Assembly: GCF_000317895.1 (NCBI RefSeq) | Contig: NC_019567.1 | Coordinates: 2,108,001 to 2,172,000 of the forward strand | DNA length: 64,000 nucleotides | Source of the DNA: Bdellovibrio bacteriovorus str. Tiberius | GTDB taxonomy: Bacteria; Bdellovibrionota; Bdellovibrionia; Bdellovibrionales; Bdellovibrionaceae | Direction: 5' to 3' | In this document: piece after piece, positions 31,984 through 41,448 of the stretch | Numbering within the stretch: the first letter of the stretch is position 1 | Layout of the letters: every line of letters begins with the position of its first letter | Notes under the pieces: generated by a model | Databases searched by the model: none | Seen by the model: the letters and a program-made list of their open reading frames with translations, nothing else | Told to the model about the DNA's origin: nothing | Made by a program: the position numbers and the translations under genes

Positions 31984-33156
31984 CTACTGAGCCCACTTCA
32001 AAACGATCTCATTTTGCCCTTCAGACACGCGGGAAAGCCTTTTCCCGTCCATATCCAAAGTTTCAAGCTTACCCACCAGCTCCGAAGCCGGCACCGATGT
32101 GTCGACCTCAAAGCTGACGCTGTCAGCACTGACCAGACGCTCACGGATGTTTTTCACCTGAGTCAATTGCGAGCGGATTTTTTCTTTCACACCCTCAAGA
32201 ACCGGCAGCGGCTGACGGCCCTGAATGGTCAGACGGATCACGGAAGTCCCGACAGAACCTCTTTGCCATGCATCCATCACCTGCACTGCCAGATCATTGG
32301 CTGTGCCTTCCAGAACCTCACGCAATTTTTTATCAATCGCATTTTCGAAAGAACCAGAATCCGTATCAAAACGACGGGACACATCAGCAATGGCGCGGCC
32401 GTTGCTGACCTGCAAAGCTGTCAGCTTGATTTCAATACGGAAGTTGTTGCGCTCCCCTTTGGTCAGATTCACTTGGCCGTCAACCACCACTGGAGCGTTA
32501 AAGTACTGCGCAAAGAACTGAGCGTCCTCGCCACCGACTTTTTCATTCTGGAAGTCCGCCGGAACACTGGCCGCCAAACCCGCTTCGATCGGCTTGATCA
32601 GATAGAAATTATTCTTCTGGAAAGCTCCACGCAGGGCTTCTTCCAGCAGACGGCCTTCCTTCACCAGGAAGCCTTGCGGATTTTTATCCAACGGCAACCA
32701 CCAGCGATAGCTGCGACCTTCAACACGGTCCTGCCAGCTGACCAGCGGAAGCACCACCGGCACCGCTTCGTTTTCATTCAAAAGGGAACTGTCCTGAAGC
32801 ATCTGTTTCAGATCCTTCAAAGACACTTTCATCGCCACCGACATTTTGAATTCATCCGCGCTTTGAGTCAGCGCCGACGGCTTCGTAAATGGAATGTAGC
32901 GCGCAGAATTGCGGATGATTTTATTTTGAATCAGGGTTTTATTTTTCAGAAAGCGGTCGTTACCGATCAGCTCCTGAATGATTTCTTCAGAGACTTTTTG
33001 AGCCGCTTCATCCTGAATGACTCTTTTTGCCACCTGCGGGTTGGTTTCTTTGGATACACCGGAATAGGTGCGATCCACCAGTTCTGCCTGCTGGGCCAGG
33101 GCGGTGCCACTTACGATGCTCATCAATGCTGCTGCAACCACACTTACTAAACGCAT
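31984..33156 (-). CDS. exported protein, possible FlgT-like envelope assembly factor
   Basis: 390 residues with a signal peptide ending at TALA (residue 21). The mature start VDRTYSGVSKETNPQVAKRV and IQDEAAQKVSEEIIQELIG resembles the FlgT/LPP20 N-terminal pattern in which a strand leads to a helix rich in Ala and Glu. A middle domain with VVVDGQVNLTKGERNNFRIE and IKLTALQVSNGRAIAD is CsgG/TolB-like. The C-terminal VIRLTIQGRQPLPVLEGVKE forms a further repeat. Family assignment is tentative. The start lies two bases after the dnaE stop, and its ribosome site GAGGAG is inside dnaE, so it must be co-transcribed with dnaE. Confidence 0.68.
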   Translation of the reverse strand: MRLVSVVAAALMSIVSGTALAQQAELVDRTYSGVSKETNPQVAKRVIQDEAAQKVSEEIIQELIGNDRFLKNKTLIQNKIIRNSARYIPFTKPSALTQSADEFKMSVAMKVSLKDLKQMLQDSSLLNENEAVPVVLPLVSWQDRVEGRSYRWWLPLDKNPQGFLVKEGRLLEEALRGAFQKNNFYLIKPIEAGLAASVPADFQNEKVGGEDAQFFAQYFNAPVVVDGQVNLTKGERNNFRIEIKLTALQVSNGRAIADVSRRFDTDSGSFENAIDKKLREVLEGTANDLAVQVMDAWQRGSVGTSVIRLTIQGRQPLPVLEGVKEKIRSQLTQVKNIRERLVSADSVSFEVDTSVPASELVGKLETLDMDGKRLSRVSEGQNEIVLKWAQ

Positions 33157-33158
33157 TC

Positions 33159-36100
33159 CTAGCTCCTCAACTCGATAAAGTCCGTTCTTCCAAACAGGGA
33201 ATGAACGCCTTCAAAGAATTCATTATTCACACTGATCCCCTGAGCCTCTTCCATCTCCATCAGGACACGGCGGTTCAGCTCACCCAGCTCGATTTCAAGA
33301 CTGACCGAGGTTGTCCCCGGATAGTCCTTCATCAAAGACTGCAGGCGCGGGTAATCATCAGGATTAATCTTATCCAATCTTAGTACCATTCGCTTGGTTT
33401 TTTTAAGGATATCTTCCAATGGAGAAACAGTATCAACCATGATCTTGGCCGAACCATCCTCCACTTCCAGACCACCCCCGACCAGGACAGGCCTTTCATC
33501 GCGAAGTTGCGCTTCAAAACGCGCATAAGAATCCGGGAAGATCACCAACTCGCAGTTGCCTGTCAGGTCCTCGACCTTGCCGAACGCCATGCGAGTTCCT
33601 TTTTTCGTGATCAGCTCGCGAAGCTCCGTAATAAGCCCCGCAACCACGACACGTTTTTTACCCGCATCACGGTTTTTCCAGTCTTTTTTGGCAGCCTTCA
33701 GGGCTTCAGCTTCCGGACTGCCCGGAGCTGGCATCTGTGCTGGCAGGTCAATCACCTTGCACGTCGTCCAAAGCTCAGAAAGCGTGTCAAAACCCTTCAA
33801 CGGGTGATCACTCAGGTAAAAACCCAGAACTTCTTTTTCGTAAGTCAAAGAGGCTGTTCGCGCCCAGGGCTTCACTTCCTCCAAAGTCACTTTGGTTTCC
33901 GTCGAAGGTCCCAGATCAAACAATGAAGACTGACCCATTTCGCGGTCTTTTTGCAGACCGATGGCGCGATCCAGATACTTCTGATAACCACCCACCAGCT
34001 GTGCACGGTGCGCGCCGAAACCATCAAAGGCGCCGGCTTTGATCAGACACTCGATCACTTTTTTATTCACACGACGGGTGTCGATGGAATTAAAGAATTC
34101 ATCCAGCGTGGTGAACTTTTTGTCTGGCAGATTGTTGCGGGCCTCGATGATGGCCTCGACCGCATTCTGTCCCACACCTTTAATCGCCCCCAGACCGAAG
34201 TAAATCTCGTCGCCATGAACATCAAACAGATAATCCGAATAGTTCACACTTGGGGACCGGACGGTCAACCCACGTTTGGTGGCGTCTTTGGAATACTTTA
34301 CGATCTTTTCCGTGTCGGAAAGCTCGGTACTAAGCAGAGCTGCAAAGAATTCAGCCGGATAGTGACATTTCAACCAGGCCGTCTGAATAGTGACGACCGA
34401 GTACGCGGCAGCGTGGGATTTATTGAAACCGTAATCGGCGAACTTATACATCAGATCAAACAGATCCGATGAACGTTGTTTGTCATGCCCGCGCTCAATC
34501 GCCCCTTTCATGAAGCGTTCGCGGTGCTGATCCATTTCCTCTTTGATTTTCTTACCCATCGCACGACGAAGCATATCCGCTTCACCCAGAGAATATCCGG
34601 CAATGCGCGAGGCGATACCCATAACCTGTTCCTGATAGACCATGATCCCGTAGGTCTCAGACAAAACTTCACGGGTGTCTTCCAGAAGGTATTCCACCGG
34701 CGCCTTACCGTGCTTACGATCGGTAAAGTCCGGAATGTTCGCCATTGGACCCGGTCGGTACAACGACGTGATCGCAGTGACATCAGCAAACGAAGAAGGG
34801 CGGATTTTACGGGTGGCATCGGTGATGCCCTCACCCTCAAACTGGAACACCCCGGCCGTATCCCCGCGTGACATCATTTCGAAAGTCGCGGCATCCGTCA
34901 TCGGAATCATCTGCGACTGGATTTTTTTGCCACGGTTTTTCAGAATCAGCTTCAAAGCGTGATTGATGTGAGTCAGGGTCTTCAGACCCAGGAAGTCGAA
35001 CTTGATCAGGCCGATTTTTTCGGCGTGTTTCATGTCGTACTGAACGACCTGCTCGCCGTCAGCGCCCTTGTAAAGCGGAGCATGACGAACCAGCTGACCA
35101 TCGGCGATGATAACCCCGGCGGCGTGGATACCGGCATGGCGAACCATACCCTCAACCCTTTGCGCAAGATCCATCAGGGTGTTCACCGTTGGATTCATCT
35201 CCATCATCTCGCCGATACGAGGTTCCATTTCCATGGACTCTTTCAGATTGATACCGAGCTTGTCTGGAATAAGTTTTGTTACCGCATCGACTTCAGGGAA
35301 TGTCATACCCAATACACGCCCCACGTCCTTGATGGCGGCACGGGCCTGGAGCTTTCCATAGGTGATGATCTGAGAAACGGATTCCTGACCATACTTGCGG
35401 GTTACATACTGAATCACTTCCTGACGACGATCCTGACAGAAGTCGATATCGAAATCGGGCATGGAAATACGCTCTGGATTCAGGAAACGCTCAAACAACA
35501 GGAAGTTAGGAAGTGGATCCAAATCCGTGATTCGCAGAACATAAGCGACCAGGGAACCGGCACCGGAACCCCGCCCCGGACCCACCGGAATGTCATTCAC
35601 CTTTGCCCAGTTGATGAAGTCCTGGACGATCAGGAAGTAACCGTTAAAGCCCATGCGATCGATAATGCCCAACTCGTATTCCAGGCGCTTGTCGTATTCT
35701 GGAATCTTGTCTTCCGGCACCATCTCGCCACGTGCGGCAGCTTCTTCAAAGCGCACCAGCAATCCAGCTTTGGCTTTGCGGGCGATGTCTTCTTTCAAAG
35801 ACAAACCATCATCTGTCGGGAATGTCGGCAGGTGATAGATCGGTTTACCCTGATCATCTTTCAGTTTGAACTTCACATCACAACGTTCCATGATCTGAAG
35901 TGTGTTGGAGATGGCCTCAGGCACATCCGCAAACAGCTCCTGCATCTGCTCTGGTTTTTTTAGATAAAATTCATCCGTGCCCAGACGGAAACGGGATTCA
36001 TCGCTCAAAGTTTTATTCGACCCGATACAGATCAGAACTTCCTGAGCCATCTGGTCATCCTGAGTCATGTAGTGCACATCATTGGACGCCACAACAGGAA

Positions 36101-36698
36101 CTCCGGTGATCTTGGAAGCTTCCAGCAGGAATGGATTCAGGCGATCCCACTCGGCAACACCTGTTCGGCACATCTCCAGATACAGGCGGTCGTTGAAGAT
36201 TTCTTTCAGCTGACGGATTTTCGCCAAAGCCGCATCCGGCCCTTCACGCAGGAAGGACTCTGCAACTTCACCGCGCAAGCCGCCCGTCAGACAGATCAGA
36301 TTTTCGTTATACTGCTGAATGACTTCGTAATCGATACGAGGCTTCCAGTAAAAGCCCTCTTGGTAACCGATGGAAGAAAGTTTACACAGATTGCGATAGC
36401 CATCGTTGTTTTGCGCCAGCAACACCAGACGGCGTGGTCCGGTGTTGACCTGATCACGGTCCTGCTTTTTTTCAAGACGAGATCCTGGCGCGATGTACGC
36501 ATCCAAACCCAGAATTGGTTTTACGTTGTTGTCCTTACAGGCAAAGAAGAATTCAACAGCACCGAACATGTTGCCGTTGTCAGTAAGAGCCACCGCAGGC
36601 ATCTGCATCGCCGCTGCTTTTTTAGCAATGGCTTTGACCCGGCAAGCGGCTTCCAAAAGGGAATATTCTGAGTGGACGTGTAGATGAACAAAAGACAT
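33159..36698 (-). CDS. dnaE: DNA polymerase III subunit alpha
   Basis: 1179 residues, standard for DnaE1. The N-terminal PHP domain starts VHLHVHSEYSLLEAACRVKA. The polymerase core contains GPGRGSGAGSLVAY, the palm signature PDFDIDFCQDRR (catalytic Asp near 416-418) and the tandem FNKSHAAAYSVV. An HhH region (IECLIKAGAFDGFG) and an OB domain (VVVAGLITELRELITKKGTR) follow. It replicates the chromosome as the polymerising subunit of the holoenzyme. No clear ribosome site precedes the ATG, and a strong hairpin lies 18-46 bases upstream. Two envelope protein genes follow in the same unit, an unexpected partnership. Confidence 0.97.
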   Translation of the reverse strand: MSFVHLHVHSEYSLLEAACRVKAIAKKAAAMQMPAVALTDNGNMFGAVEFFFACKDNNVKPILGLDAYIAPGSRLEKKQDRDQVNTGPRRLVLLAQNNDGYRNLCKLSSIGYQEGFYWKPRIDYEVIQQYNENLICLTGGLRGEVAESFLREGPDAALAKIRQLKEIFNDRLYLEMCRTGVAEWDRLNPFLLEASKITGVPVVASNDVHYMTQDDQMAQEVLICIGSNKTLSDESRFRLGTDEFYLKKPEQMQELFADVPEAISNTLQIMERCDVKFKLKDDQGKPIYHLPTFPTDDGLSLKEDIARKAKAGLLVRFEEAAARGEMVPEDKIPEYDKRLEYELGIIDRMGFNGYFLIVQDFINWAKVNDIPVGPGRGSGAGSLVAYVLRITDLDPLPNFLLFERFLNPERISMPDFDIDFCQDRRQEVIQYVTRKYGQESVSQIITYGKLQARAAIKDVGRVLGMTFPEVDAVTKLIPDKLGINLKESMEMEPRIGEMMEMNPTVNTLMDLAQRVEGMVRHAGIHAAGVIIADGQLVRHAPLYKGADGEQVVQYDMKHAEKIGLIKFDFLGLKTLTHINHALKLILKNRGKKIQSQMIPMTDAATFEMMSRGDTAGVFQFEGEGITDATRKIRPSSFADVTAITSLYRPGPMANIPDFTDRKHGKAPVEYLLEDTREVLSETYGIMVYQEQVMGIASRIAGYSLGEADMLRRAMGKKIKEEMDQHRERFMKGAIERGHDKQRSSDLFDLMYKFADYGFNKSHAAAYSVVTIQTAWLKCHYPAEFFAALLSTELSDTEKIVKYSKDATKRGLTVRSPSVNYSDYLFDVHGDEIYFGLGAIKGVGQNAVEAIIEARNNLPDKKFTTLDEFFNSIDTRRVNKKVIECLIKAGAFDGFGAHRAQLVGGYQKYLDRAIGLQKDREMGQSSLFDLGPSTETKVTLEEVKPWARTASLTYEKEVLGFYLSDHPLKGFDTLSELWTTCKVIDLPAQMPAPGSPEAEALKAAKKDWKNRDAGKKRVVVAGLITELRELITKKGTRMAFGKVEDLTGNCELVIFPDSYARFEAQLRDERPVLVGGGLEVEDGSAKIMVDTVSPLEDILKKTKRMVLRLDKINPDDYPRLQSLMKDYPGTTSVSLEIELGELNRRVLMEMEEAQGISVNNEFFEGVHSLFGRTDFIELRS

Positions 36699-36715
36699 GA
36701 CAATTTCATATCTTA

Positions 36716-36744
36716 GCCCCCTTTTTGTTTCAATAAAAGGGGGC
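36716..36744. other. GC-rich hairpin just upstream of dnaE
   Basis: GCCCCCTTTT pairs with AAAAGGGGGC around a nine-base loop, 18 bases before the dnaE start. No T tract follows on either strand. It may attenuate or end the transcript of the upstream gene, or shape translation of dnaE. Confidence 0.6.
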
Positions 36745-36770
36745 GTTTAGATCACAGTTCGCCCGGCGCG

Positions 36771-37739
36771 TTAAAAGACCCCAAGTTGCACCAGCGGCTG
36801 AATGGAAACTCCGCCCGGAATTTGAGCAGACCCCAGATCCAATCTGTCGTTTTTAACGGGAATTTTGATAGTTTTCGCCCCCAGCCCCGCATCTATCGTG
36901 ACTGTGAGAATAACTCCGGAAACCTGAGCCGGATTGGTCGCCCCGTCGATATTCCAAAGCGTTGCCTGATCGTCGCGGAATTCGATTTTATCACTGTTCG
37001 GCGCTGCCGGGTCTTTTTCAAGTTTTACATCCAAAACACTGGCCGCATACCCATCAGCCACTTCCATATCCACCTGCAATTTTTGGCGAAGCATTTCATT
37101 GGCGTATTTGATCAGTAAAACCGCCTTTTTCCCCGCAGCAGGTGTGACGAAATCCCGATCGCGGGTGCTATCCTGGGAAATCAGACCGATATAACGAACC
37201 GCCAAATCTGAATTGGGGACTTCTAATGAAAAAGGCTGAGTCACTCTTTGGCGATACTTGAAATCATTGAAAGACATCAGCAGACGTCCGTCTTCAAGGT
37301 TGAACAGACGATAACCTGTCACTTCAGCACAGCATCCACCCAAGCCCGAAACCAGCACCGGATAATTGTCGTGCACATTCAGCTCTGTCGCGACCTCGGA
37401 TTTGCCCCACAGAACCTGCTCCAGACGCTCCCCTTTACGAACGCTCCAGGAAATGCTGCCGGAAATACCTTCAGCACTCAGATATTGCTCGGTGGTTTTG
37501 GCACTGCCGACCAAATACAGCTGATCTCCGTCCACTTCCGAGTAAGAACGAAAGGTTTGATAATCCTGCGACGTGCGTTGAATCACCCGGCTGCCATCTT
37601 CAGCCTGCTTCAATTTAAAACTGGAAATGCCAGAGCTTTCATACAGAATCTGCCCCGCGGCAGCCAAAGCCGCCACGCAGGATAGAACGATAAGTAAAGT
37701 GATGCCCTTAGAGATTTTATGGATGTGTTTTGTTTTCAT
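36771..37739 (-). CDS. membrane-anchored hypothetical protein
   Basis: 322 residues from the ATG at 37739; an upstream in-frame start at 37769 is less likely. One hydrophobic helix at about residues 9-28 acts as a signal anchor, and the rest is exported. The middle part (60-180) is strand-rich with YQTFRSYSEVDGDQLYLVG and VSGLGGCCAEVTGYRLFNLE, the last holding a Cys pair. The C-terminal 110 residues (LQVDMEVADGYAASVLDVKL, VSGVILTVTIDAGLGAKTIK) look like an Ig/cohesin-type beta-sandwich. Family not recognised. The gene lies between guaA and dnaE and reads towards dnaE. Confidence 0.7.
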   Translation of the reverse strand: MKTKHIHKISKGITLLIVLSCVAALAAAGQILYESSGISSFKLKQAEDGSRVIQRTSQDYQTFRSYSEVDGDQLYLVGSAKTTEQYLSAEGISGSISWSVRKGERLEQVLWGKSEVATELNVHDNYPVLVSGLGGCCAEVTGYRLFNLEDGRLLMSFNDFKYRQRVTQPFSLEVPNSDLAVRYIGLISQDSTRDRDFVTPAAGKKAVLLIKYANEMLRQKLQVDMEVADGYAASVLDVKLEKDPAAPNSDKIEFRDDQATLWNIDGATNPAQVSGVILTVTIDAGLGAKTIKIPVKNDRLDLGSAQIPGGVSIQPLVQLGVF

Positions 37740-37795
37740 TCCAAGAAGGCTAACAAAACCAACCCCCAATCAGGAGTTACACAAAAATCATGACA

Positions 37796-37831
37796 AACAA
37801 AAAAGGTACCTGCTTTTTTCAGGTACCTTTT
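37796..37831 (-). terminator. rho-independent terminator of guaBA
   Basis: AAAAGGTACCTG pairs perfectly with CAGGTACCTTTT around a seven-base loop. On the minus strand it continues into a T tract. Confidence 0.92.
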
Positions 37832-37833
37832 GG

Positions 37834-39354
37834 TTATTCCCACTCGATGGTGCCGGGGGGTTTGCTGGTGACGTCGTACACTACGCGGTTGACGCCTTTG
37901 ACTTTGTTAGTGATCAGGTTCGAGACTTCACGCAGGAACTGGAATTCGAATGGATACCAGTCTGCGGTCATGCCATCACTGGAGGTGACTGCACGCAATG
38001 CCAGAACATGATCGTAAGTTCTAGAGTCACCCTGAACGCCCACGGTCTTTACCGGAAGCAAAACGCAGAACGCCTGCCAGATTTTCTCATAAAGACCGCG
38101 ACGACGAAGCTCTGAAATATAAACATCATCCGCTTCTTTAAGAATTTGTAGTTTTTCTTTCGTCACTTCACCCAACACACGAATGGCCAATCCCGGACCC
38201 GGGAACGGATGACGCCACAGCATTTCTTTCGGAAGCCCCAGCTGAGCTCCCAAGGCGCGCACTTCGTCTTTGAAAAGTTCACGCACAGGCTCTACCAGAC
38301 CCAGTTTCATTTTCTCAGGCAAGCCACCCACGTTATGGTGCGACTTGATTGTCACACTGCCACCCACCGAAGACACACTTTCAATCACATCCGGATAAAG
38401 TGTTCCCTGCGCCAGCCACTTGATAGGAAGTTTGTGGTCATAGCTTTTATCAAAGACTTCAATGAACACGCGTCCGATGGTTTTACGTTTATCTTCAGGA
38501 TCAGACTTACCCTGAAGGGCTGAAAGGAACTCTTCAGAAGCATCCACACCGCGCACATTCAAACCAATGCGATGATAGGATTCAAGAACAGCTTCGTATT
38601 CGTTTTTGCGCAACAGTCCGTTATCAACAAACACGCAATGAACGCGCTCAGCACCCAAGGCCTTGGTCAACAAGGTCGCCACCACGGTGGAATCAACGCC
38701 GCCACTTAAACCCACCAGAACATGATCCGTAGGTCCGACTTTATCCTGTGCTTCCTTGATCAAAATATCCTTGATGTGAGGAGCATCCCAGTCCGCCGGT
38801 GCCTGACACATGCCTTGGGCGAAATATTTCAACAAATCCATTCCATGATCGGTGTGCGCCACCTCAGGGTGGAATTGCACCGCCAGAACGCCTGGGCCCT
38901 GCATGGCAGCCGGATGATTGCCGTCGGAATTGGCGATGATTTTAAAACCCTCTGGGGCTTTTTCAACCACATCGCCGTGACTCATCCAAACTTTTTGTCT
39001 TTCAGGAACACCCTGGACCGGACTGGACCATGTTACATAATTCAGGCCGTACTCACGATGTTCAGCGCGAGTCACTTTGCCGCCCAATTGGTGAGTCAAA
39101 AGCTGCATTCCATAACAAACACCCATGACAGGACTTATGTTACGAAGCTCAGCCACATTTCTTTGCGGCGAACCGGATTCATAAACTGAATTTGGACCGC
39201 CACTAAGAATAATGCCGTAAGGATTTTTCTTACGGATTTCTTCCGTGGAATATTCAAACGAATGAATCTCTGAATAAAAACCCATCTCGCGCAGTCGACG
39301 GGCAATCAGTTGTGTGAACTGGGAACCAAAATCAAGAATGACAAAACCACGCAT
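37834..39354 (-). CDS. guaA: GMP synthase (glutamine-hydrolysing)
   Basis: 506 residues. The glutaminase domain has Cys80 (VMGVCYGMQLL), His162 and Glu164 (FHPEV). The ATP pyrophosphatase domain has the PP-loop SGGVDS at 217-222. The dimerisation domain ends in VYDVTSKPPGTIEWE, the invariant GuaA tail. The enzyme converts XMP to GMP with glutamine and ATP. It starts two bases after guaB and is followed at once by a strong terminator, so the unit ends here. Purine salvage and synthesis in a predator supplies RNA and DNA precursors during growth in prey. Confidence 0.97.
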   Translation of the reverse strand: MRGFVILDFGSQFTQLIARRLREMGFYSEIHSFEYSTEEIRKKNPYGIILSGGPNSVYESGSPQRNVAELRNISPVMGVCYGMQLLTHQLGGKVTRAEHREYGLNYVTWSSPVQGVPERQKVWMSHGDVVEKAPEGFKIIANSDGNHPAAMQGPGVLAVQFHPEVAHTDHGMDLLKYFAQGMCQAPADWDAPHIKDILIKEAQDKVGPTDHVLVGLSGGVDSTVVATLLTKALGAERVHCVFVDNGLLRKNEYEAVLESYHRIGLNVRGVDASEEFLSALQGKSDPEDKRKTIGRVFIEVFDKSYDHKLPIKWLAQGTLYPDVIESVSSVGGSVTIKSHHNVGGLPEKMKLGLVEPVRELFKDEVRALGAQLGLPKEMLWRHPFPGPGLAIRVLGEVTKEKLQILKEADDVYISELRRRGLYEKIWQAFCVLLPVKTVGVQGDSRTYDHVLALRAVTSSDGMTADWYPFEFQFLREVSNLITNKVKGVNRVVYDVTSKPPGTIEWE

Positions 39355-39356
39355 AA

Positions 39357-40820
39357 TTATGACTCAATTCGATAGTTAGGTGCTTCTTTGGTGATGCTGA
39401 CATCATGCACGTGGGACTCACGAAGACCCATGGCCGAAATCTGCACAAACTTCGCCTTGCTTTGAAGCTCATCAATATTGCGGGCGCCGACATAACCCAT
39501 GCCGGATTTCAAACCCCCGATCAATTGATGAATGACTCCGGAAGCAGATCCTTTGTAAGCAACCTTGCCTTCGATGCCCTCTGGAACAAGCTTGTCGTTT
39601 TCATCAACATCCATTTGCCCATAACGGTCTTTGGAACCTTTGGACATCGCACCCAGACTGCCCATTCCGCGATAGACTTTATAAGTACGACCCTGGAACA
39701 AGATGGTTTCGCCCGGTGATTCTTCAGCACCTGCCAGCAGGTTTCCGACCATCACAGAATTCGCACCCAAAGCCAGTGCCTTGGTGATGTCACCCGAGAA
39801 TTTAATACCGCCGTCAGCAATAATTGTTTTACCGCGGGAACGAGCGACTTTCGCACATTCCATCACCGCAGAAATCTGCGGCATGCCGACACCGGCAACC
39901 ACACGCGTGGTGCAGATACTGCCCGGACCCACGCCGACTTTCACAACTTCAGCACCCGCATCCAGCAGGGCTTGCGTGCCATCAGCAGTGACCACGTTTC
40001 CGGCCACCACAATCACATCTTTATGTTTCTGGGAAATGTGCTTCACCATCTCGATCACATTTTTAGAATGACCGTGAGCCGTATCAACACAAAGAACGTC
40101 GACATCCGCCGCAACCAGAGCTTCCACGCGGTCGCGGGAATCAGGCCCGACACCCACCGCAGCACCCACGAACAAACGACCGTGTTCGTCTTTGGTGGCT
40201 TGCGGATAATTCTTGGCCTTTTCAATATCCTTGATCGTGATAAGACCCTTTAATTTGCCCTTGGAGTCAACCACCGGCAGCTTTTCGATACGGTGTTTTT
40301 GCAGAATCTTTTTTGCTTCATCTAAAGTAGTGCCCATTTTCGCCGTGACCAGATTTTCTTTGGTCATCAGATTGCGAATCGGCTGATTGAAGTTTTCTTC
40401 AAAGCGCAGATCGCGATTGGTTAAAATCCCCACCAACTCGCCATTCACCGTAACCGGAACCCCGCTGATGGAATACTTTTCCATCAGTGCGACCGCTTCT
40501 TCCACCAGGTGATCCGGCCCCAAAGTGATGGGATCCATGATCATACCGCTTTCGTATTTTTTTACTTTTTCAACTTCCAGGGCCTGTTTGTCGATATCCA
40601 TATTTTTATGAATGATCCCCAGACCACCGTACTGTGCCATGACACGCGCAATGCGGTTTTCAGTCACCGTGTCCATCGCCGCAGAAATAATCGGCGTGTT
40701 CAGATATTTGCCGCGGGCAAACACCGAACGAGGCACAACATCCGTGGGAGTGATTTCAGAATATTGGGGAAGAAGAAGAATATCGTCAAACGTCAGTGCG
40801 TAAGGGACTTCACGATCCAT
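39357..40820 (-). CDS. guaB: IMP dehydrogenase
   Basis: 487 residues. TIM-barrel core with Cys303 in [15 protein letters not shown], the nucleophile that takes IMP. Two CBS domains span about 92-205 ([20 protein letters not shown] and the second at [14 protein letters not shown]). The flap region carries [18 protein letters not shown]. It oxidises IMP to XMP with NAD, the committed guanine step. The SD AGGAG sits eight bases before the ATG. A plausible promoter (TTGAAC-17-CAGAAT) lies upstream. Forms an operon with guaA. Confidence 0.97.
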   Translation of the reverse strand: MDREVPYALTFDDILLLPQYSEITPTDVVPRSVFARGKYLNTPIISAAMDTVTENRIARVMAQYGGLGIIHKNMDIDKQALEVEKVKKYESGMIMDPITLGPDHLVEEAVALMEKYSISGVPVTVNGELVGILTNRDLRFEENFNQPIRNLMTKENLVTAKMGTTLDEAKKILQKHRIEKLPVVDSKGKLKGLITIKDIEKAKNYPQATKDEHGRLFVGAAVGVGPDSRDRVEALVAADVDVLCVDTAHGHSKNVIEMVKHISQKHKDVIVVAGNVVTADGTQALLDAGAEVVKVGVGPGSICTTRVVAGVGMPQISAVMECAKVARSRGKTIIADGGIKFSGDITKALALGANSVMVGNLLAGAEESPGETILFQGRTYKVYRGMGSLGAMSKGSKDRYGQMDVDENDKLVPEGIEGKVAYKGSASGVIHQLIGGLKSGMGYVGARNIDELQSKAKFVQISAMGLRESHVHDVSITKEAPNYRIES

Positions 40821-40849
40821 AACAAAGCTCCTAGAGGCAGGTTTTTGTT

Positions 40850-40878
40850 ATTCTGAGCGGAAATCCCTTTGAGTTCAA
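40850..40878 (-). promoter_or_regulatory. promoter of guaBA
   Basis: On the minus strand TTGAAC, a 17-base spacer, then CAGAAT, giving a leader of about 23 bases with AGGAG. Confidence 0.5.
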
Positions 40879-40897
40879 GCAAAACAAGGGTGATTTA

Positions 40898-41407
40898 TCA
40901 GTACCAGGTCTTGTACAAAAGATAGTTATCAGCGGATTTTTCAAGCAGTGCGACTTCTTCATCCGTCAGTGCCCGTTTGACTTTTCCGGGACGTCCCACA
41001 ACCAGACTGCGGGGCGGAATTTCAGTGCCTTCCGTGATCAAAGTACCAGCACCAATCAGGCAATGCTCGCCGACTTTGCACCCATCCATGATGATCGACC
41101 CCATGCCCACCAGTGTACCGCGACCGATTTCACAGCCATGCAGCATCACCAAATGTCCAATGGTCACGCGGTCATGCAGCGTTGTGCCCCATTTTCCGTA
41201 AGTGCCATGAATGACGGCTCCATCCTGAACATTAACCTCTTTGCCAATACGAATCGGCATCACGTCACCGCGGATCACCACGTTGTACCAGATCGAGGAA
41301 TTATCACCAATTTCCACATTGCTGATAATGCGGGCGTTATCCGCCACAAAAACCTTTTCACCAATCACCGGAGACATGCCGCGTGCATTTACAAACTCGT
41401 TGCTCAT
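40898..41407 (-). CDS. gamma-carbonic-anhydrase-like left-handed beta-helix protein
   Basis: 169 residues from the ATG at 41407 with AGAGGTG upstream. Hexapeptide turns of a left-handed beta helix run from NARIISNVEIGDNSSIWYNV to about residue 135. The zinc ligands expected in gamma-CAs are visible: His in DGAVIHGTYG, His in VTIGHLVMLHGCEIG (two). YrdA/PaaY-like proteins share this build, and many lack measurable anhydrase activity. A C-terminal helix (TDEEVALLEKSADNYLLYK) packs the trimer. It follows patatin by about 40 bases. Confidence 0.9.
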   Translation of the reverse strand: MSNEFVNARGMSPVIGEKVFVADNARIISNVEIGDNSSIWYNVVIRGDVMPIRIGKEVNVQDGAVIHGTYGKWGTTLHDRVTIGHLVMLHGCEIGRGTLVGMGSIIMDGCKVGEHCLIGAGTLITEGTEIPPRSLVVGRPGKVKRALTDEEVALLEKSADNYLLYKTWY

Positions 41408-41448
41408 AGAACACCTCTGTTCTAGGCTAAAGTTTCGCTCTGAAGGAA

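Noticed and set aside
31876..33150. A 424-codon plus-strand open frame opposite the two FlgT/CsgG-like genes
   Set aside because: It lies wholly antisense to two genes with signal peptides and ribosome sites, has no start signal, and its composition (rich in His, Gln, Arg and Phe) is typical of a shadow frame.
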